Positions 15,671-18,251 of a stretch of 18,251 bases of DNA are shown in pieces (position 1 is the first letter of the stretch; the number at the start of each line of letters is the position of its first letter). Under the pieces are notes generated by a model. That model saw only the letters and a list, made by a program, of their open reading frames with translations. It ran no database searches and was not told the origin of the DNA. The translations under genes and the position numbers were made by a program. The DNA is from an uncultured Oscillospiraceae bacterium (lineage in GTDB: Bacteria > Bacillota_A > Clostridia > Oscillospirales > Oscillospiraceae). Location: positions 1 through 18,251 of the forward strand of contig CAAGIU010000054.1 of NCBI GenBank assembly GCA_900770015.1. Reading direction: 5' to 3'.

Positions 15671-15864
15671 TGGAGCATTCCAAAAATATGTGTTTTGACG
15701 GTAAAAATAGCAGAATCCTACGATATACCCTATTTTGTTCTTCATGCCAAGCCGATGGTCCGCTCGTTCCCTGAACGGAACAACCTACCGTAATCACCGC
15801 GCCATCGCAGGAGAGGATATCATTCTCCCGCCAGGTTGGATGACAGAGTGTTTGGTTGAACGGA
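15671..15864. other. Gene-free spacer with inverted repeats
   Basis: This stretch lies between the rmlB terminator and the ABC-operon promoter. It holds GTTCC/GGAAC arms (15766-15770, 15777-15781), CAACCT/AGGTTG arms enclosing 46 nt (15781-15786, 15833-15838), and inside these GCAGGAGA/TCTCCCGC (15808-15815 region with 15824-15831), paired except for one position that becomes G-U on the minus strand. A weak plus-strand promoter, TTGACG / 18 / TACGAT (15695-15724), could read through it. No credible protein-coding gene was seen. Possible structured RNA, unproven. Confidence 0.3.
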
Positions 15865-15900
15865 GAAAAGCGCTCCAAACCGGGGAGGGTTTGAAGCGCT
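15865..15900 (-). terminator. Intrinsic terminator of rmlAB
   Basis: On the minus strand AGCGCTTCAAACC (15888-15900) pairs with GGTTTGGAGCGCT (15869-15881), one G-U pair, 6-nt loop, then TTTTC. It starts 6 nt after the rmlB stop. Confidence 0.85.
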
Positions 15901-15906
15901 GCAACG

Positions 15907-16911
15907 TTATTTTCCTGCGGATTCCAGCCAATCGGGGTTGGACAGATACCAGTCGATGGTTTTCTGAATACCGGTTTCGAAGGAGGTTTCGGGTTTCCAG
16001 CCCAGCTCCTGCCGGATTTTGGTGGGGTCAATGGCATATCGGCGGTCATGGCCCGGGCGGTCCTCCACATGGCGGATGAGCCCATCGTTGATTTCATCAT
16101 CCCCCAGGCGGTCATGGAGCTGGCGGAGGATGGTTCTCACAATTTCCAGGTTGGTGCGTTCATTATGACCGCCCACATTGTAGATCTCCCCTGCCCTGCC
16201 CCCGGATGCCACCAGGTCAATGGCTCTGCAGTGGTCATCCACATAGAGCCAGTCCCGGACCTGCATACCGTCGCCGTAAACCGGAAGCGGCTTATGCTGC
16301 ATGGCATTGCGGATCATCAGCGGGATCAGCTTCTCCGGGTACTGGTTGGGGCCGTAGTTGTTGGAGCAGCGGGTGATGTTGACGGGCATGCCGTAGGTAT
16401 CCCGGAAGGCCAGAACAAACAGGTCGGCGCTGGCCTTGGAGGCGGAATAGGGGCTGTGGGGGCTCAGCGGCGTAGTCTCGGTAAAGAAGCCTTCGGGGCC
16501 CAGAGCACCGTAGACCTCATCAGTGGAGACCTGCAGGTATTTTTTCCCCGGCTTCCAGCTTCCGTCAAACCAGCTGTCCATGGCGCAGCGCAGAAGATTC
16601 AATGTGCCCATGACGTTGGTGCGCACAAAAATATCCGGGTCTGAAATGGAGCGGTCCACATGGCTTTCGGCAGCAAAATGGATCACGGTATCAAAATCAT
16701 ATTCCGAAAACAGGCAACTGACCAGCTCCCGGTCACAGACATCGCCCCGGGCGAAAATATGTCTCGGGTCCTCCGGGAGATTCTCCGGCCTTCCCGCATA
16801 GGTCAGCAGGTCCAGATTCACGATCCGAATATCCGCATAGGTTTTCAGCAGGTACCTTACGAAATTGGAGCCGATGAACCCGGCGCCGCCGGTGATGAGG
16901 TAGCTTACCAT
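15907..16911 (-). CDS. rmlB: dTDP-glucose 4,6-dehydratase
   Basis: Converts dTDP-glucose to dTDP-4-keto-6-deoxyglucose, the branch point for dTDP-rhamnose and other deoxysugars of cell-surface polymers. 334 residues, an extended short-chain dehydrogenase. NAD-binding loop [10 protein letters not shown] (8-17); [11 protein letters not shown] (79-89); catalytic Thr130-Asp131-Glu132 in STDEVYG; Tyr155 and Lys159 in YSASK; then [17 protein letters not shown] and [15 protein letters not shown], all typical of RmlB. The ATG at 16909-16911 has a GGAAAGG site and lies within the end of rmlA (7-nt overlap), so the pair is translationally coupled. Also called rfbB. Confidence 0.95.
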   Translation of the reverse strand: MVSYLITGGAGFIGSNFVRYLLKTYADIRIVNLDLLTYAGRPENLPEDPRHIFARGDVCDRELVSCLFSEYDFDTVIHFAAESHVDRSISDPDIFVRTNVMGTLNLLRCAMDSWFDGSWKPGKKYLQVSTDEVYGALGPEGFFTETTPLSPHSPYSASKASADLFVLAFRDTYGMPVNITRCSNNYGPNQYPEKLIPLMIRNAMQHKPLPVYGDGMQVRDWLYVDDHCRAIDLVASGGRAGEIYNVGGHNERTNLEIVRTILRQLHDRLGDDEINDGLIRHVEDRPGHDRRYAIDPTKIRQELGWKPETSFETGIQKTIDWYLSNPDWLESAGK

Positions 16912-17819
16912 ATCGTTTCCTTTCCCTGAAGCCGATCGATGTACTTCCCCTCCAGCACGTCCATCAGGTAGCGGCCATAGGCGGTCTGCTTCAGGCACTC
17001 CCAGCTCTCCAGCACCGCCTCCCGGGTGATCCAGCCATTGGTGTAGGCGATCTCCTCCAGGCAGGCGACCTTGCGGTGCTGGTGGGTCTCCACGGTTTTG
17101 ATGAAATTGGCAGCATAGAGCAGGCTGTCGTGGGTACCGGCGTCCAGCCAGGTGAAGCTCTGGCCCAGCAGCTCCACATCCAGCGCACCGTTCCGCAGAT
17201 AAGTACGGATCAGATCGGTGATCTCCAGTTCCCCTCTTACAGACGGCAACAGCCTGCGGGAATACTCCACCACCCGGTTATCGAAGAAGTAAATTCCGGT
17301 GACTGCATAGTTGCTTTTGGGCTCTGCAGGCTTCTCCTCCACGGAAATGGCTCTGCCGCTGCCGTCGAACTCCACCACACCGAAGCGCCGGGGATTTTCC
17401 ACATAATAGGCAAAAATCGTGGCCCCGGACCCGGAGTCCGCCTTCCGGGCAGCAGCCATCAGGCGCTCCTTCAGGCCGTGTCCTTCAAAGATGTTGTCCC
17501 CCAGCACCATGGCCACGGAATCGTTTCCGATGAAGTCCGCTCCAATGAGAAAAGCCTGGGGCAGTCCGTCCGGCGAGGGCTGCACCGCATAGGAAAGGCA
17601 CACGCCAAACTGGCTGCCGTCGCCCAGAAGATCCCGGAACCGGGGCGTGTCCTGGGGCGTGGAGATAATCAGAATCTCCCGGATGCCTGCGTTCATCAGC
17701 ACGGACATGGGATAATAGATCATGGGCTTGTCGTAGATGGGAAGCAGCTGCTTGGAGGTGACCTTGGTCAGCGGATACAGCCGCGACCCGGAGCCCCCCG
17801 CAAGGATGATGCCCTTCAT
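16905..17819 (-). CDS. rmlA: Glucose-1-phosphate thymidylyltransferase
   Basis: Joins glucose 1-phosphate and dTTP to dTDP-glucose, substrate of the next gene's product. 304 residues, slightly longer than the usual 290. N-terminal nucleotide loop [13 protein letters not shown] (6-18; Ser in place of the usual Thr before Arg), then [48 protein letters not shown], and [14 protein letters not shown] near the C-terminus, all conserved in RmlA. The ATG at 17817-17819 has GAGAGGGGG upstream; earlier in-frame ATGs lie upstream of or at the promoter. rmlC and rmlD are not next to it, so the final sugar cannot be named. Also called rfbA. Confidence 0.95.
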   Translation of the reverse strand: MKGIILAGGSGSRLYPLTKVTSKQLLPIYDKPMIYYPMSVLMNAGIREILIISTPQDTPRFRDLLGDGSQFGVCLSYAVQPSPDGLPQAFLIGADFIGNDSVAMVLGDNIFEGHGLKERLMAAARKADSGSGATIFAYYVENPRRFGVVEFDGSGRAISVEEKPAEPKSNYAVTGIYFFDNRVVEYSRRLLPSVRGELEITDLIRTYLRNGALDVELLGQSFTWLDAGTHDSLLYAANFIKTVETHQHRKVACLEEIAYTNGWITREAVLESWECLKQTAYGRYLMDVLEGKYIDRLQGKETIW

Positions 17820-17856
17820 TGTAATCCCCCTCTCCGCTTCCGCTTTTTCTGCTTTC

Positions 17857-17884
17857 ATTATATAAGATTGCGCAGAATAATCAA
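17857..17884 (-). promoter_or_regulatory. Promoter of rmlAB
   Basis: On the minus strand TTGATT (17879-17884), 16 bp, perfect TATAAT (17857-17862), about 38 bp before the rmlA ATG. Confidence 0.7.
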
Positions 17885-17920
17885 GATGAAAAAGCACCGC
17901 AGAGTCTTCACCGCAGGCGC

Positions 17921-17948
17921 AAAAAAAGGGAACGGAAATTCCGTCCCC
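17921..17948 (-). terminator. Intrinsic terminator upstream of rmlA, minus strand
   Basis: GGGGACGGA (17940-17948) pairs with TCCGTTCCC (17928-17936), one G-U pair, 3-nt loop, then seven T (17921-17927). It would end a minus-strand transcript coming from the right, yet no intact gene is seen there within the window. Confidence 0.8.
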
Positions 17949-18013
17949 CCAGACTTGTGCGAAGCAGCGCTCCGGCAGATCTTTCAGCGCCTTTCCGTGA
18001 CGGGTCCCGGCCC

Positions 18014-18142
18014 TCACATCAGCCACAAGCTAAGCGCCACCATAATTCCACCGATAATAAAGGAAAGAATGGAAACAAGGTGCCCAAGATACTGCCTGAT
18101 GATAATGGCAACAATATTGAATAATGTGCTTTTCGGCTTTGC
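18014..18142 (-). pseudogene. Hydrophobic reading-frame tail, possible gene remnant or tiny membrane protein
   Basis: A minus-strand frame opens after a stop at 18143-18145 and runs 42 codons to TGA at 18014-18016. The product is very hydrophobic (FNIVAIIIRQYL, then [19 protein letters not shown]) like one transmembrane helix, and a good terminator follows 65 nt later. There is no ATG, GTG or TTG near its beginning, only ATT or TTA codons, and no ribosome site. It may be the end of a broken gene, or a chance frame. I do not recognise a family. Confidence 0.2.
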
Positions 18143-18199
18143 TCAGCAGGACGAAAAATTGTAGTTTGGCGAGCAATGGTGCACGGAGCTGGTATGTTA

Positions 18200-18251
18200 T
18201 GGAGCGAAGCGACCTTGGCTCTCCCTTTGGGAGAGCTGGCTGCCCCGTAAG
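18200..18251. repeat. Edge of an intergenic hairpin repeat
   Basis: GCTCTCCC (18218-18225) and GGGAGAGC (18229-18236) form a perfect 8-bp hairpin with a TTT loop, preceded by GGAGCGAAGCGACCTTG and followed by GCTGCCCCGTAAG, which looks like the first arm of a second hairpin cut by the window end. From memory, elements of this wording are scattered between genes in Faecalibacterium and related genomes. It has no coding potential. Only one copy is in the window, so its repeat nature rests on recall. Confidence 0.5.

Noticed and set aside
15513..16115. 200-codon minus-strand frame spanning the rmlB end, the spacer and the SBP start
   Set aside because: It runs through a terminator, a perfect promoter and a ribosome site and overlaps two real genes in other frames; no family resemblance was seen.
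17820..18026. N-terminal extension of RmlA
   Set aside because: It would begin upstream of the TATAAT promoter and read through a terminator; the start at 17819 gives the standard RmlA N-terminus.
1..18251. CRISPR arrays, tRNA or rRNA genes, transposases, phage genes
   Set aside because: Read for regularly spaced repeats, cloverleaf arms with CCA ends, rRNA-like blocks and integrase or transposase motifs; none were seen.

Overview
The window looks like chromosomal DNA of a low-oxygen Gram-positive bacterium, most likely a Clostridia member of the Oscillospirales/Oscillospiraceae type. The reasons are moderately GC-rich coding sequence, strong AGGAGG-type ribosome binding sites, sigma-A promoters (TTGACA / 17 / TATAAT), a lysine (L-box) riboswitch, a two-gene SUF-like Fe-S assembly system, and at the right edge a hairpin repeat (GCTCTCCC TTT GGGAGAGC) that I recall from genomes of Faecalibacterium relatives. 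The taxon is an inference; there is no rRNA in the window. No phage, transposase, CRISPR array, tRNA or rRNA was seen.

Layout. 1-1995 (minus): an AraC-type regulator followed by a xylulokinase cut by the left edge. 2108-3903 (plus): a compact smsC-smsB operon with its own promoter and terminator. 3968-6360 (plus): an FGGY sugar kinase and L-ribulose-5-phosphate 4-epimerase (araD). With xylB this is a pentose-use neighbourhood: ribulokinase, epimerase and xylulokinase all converge on D-xylulose 5-phosphate. 6367-9304 (minus): murC, ddl and a DUF1934 gene, a peptidoglycan-precursor operon. 9424-11521 (minus): an NhaC-family transporter behind a complete lysine riboswitch with a downstream terminator, so most likely a lysine importer or exchanger. 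11594-15670 (minus): a binding-protein ABC importer of the AfuA/FbpA/PhnS type (binding protein, fused double permease, ATPase), with a terminator-like hairpin between the first two genes. 15865-17884 (minus): rmlA-rmlB, making dTDP-4-keto-6-deoxyglucose for cell-surface sugars. 17885-18251: no intact gene; a terminator, a short hydrophobic reading-frame tail and the edge of a repeat.

Most genes are ordinary housekeeping or sugar-use genes. The points of most interest are the riboswitch-controlled NhaC-type transporter, the minimal Fe-S system, the kinase-araD pair with a palindrome inside its promoter, the intra-operon terminator and missing lipobox of the ABC system, and an unexplained structured intergenic stretch at 15671-15864. 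I found no clear previously undescribed multi-gene system.
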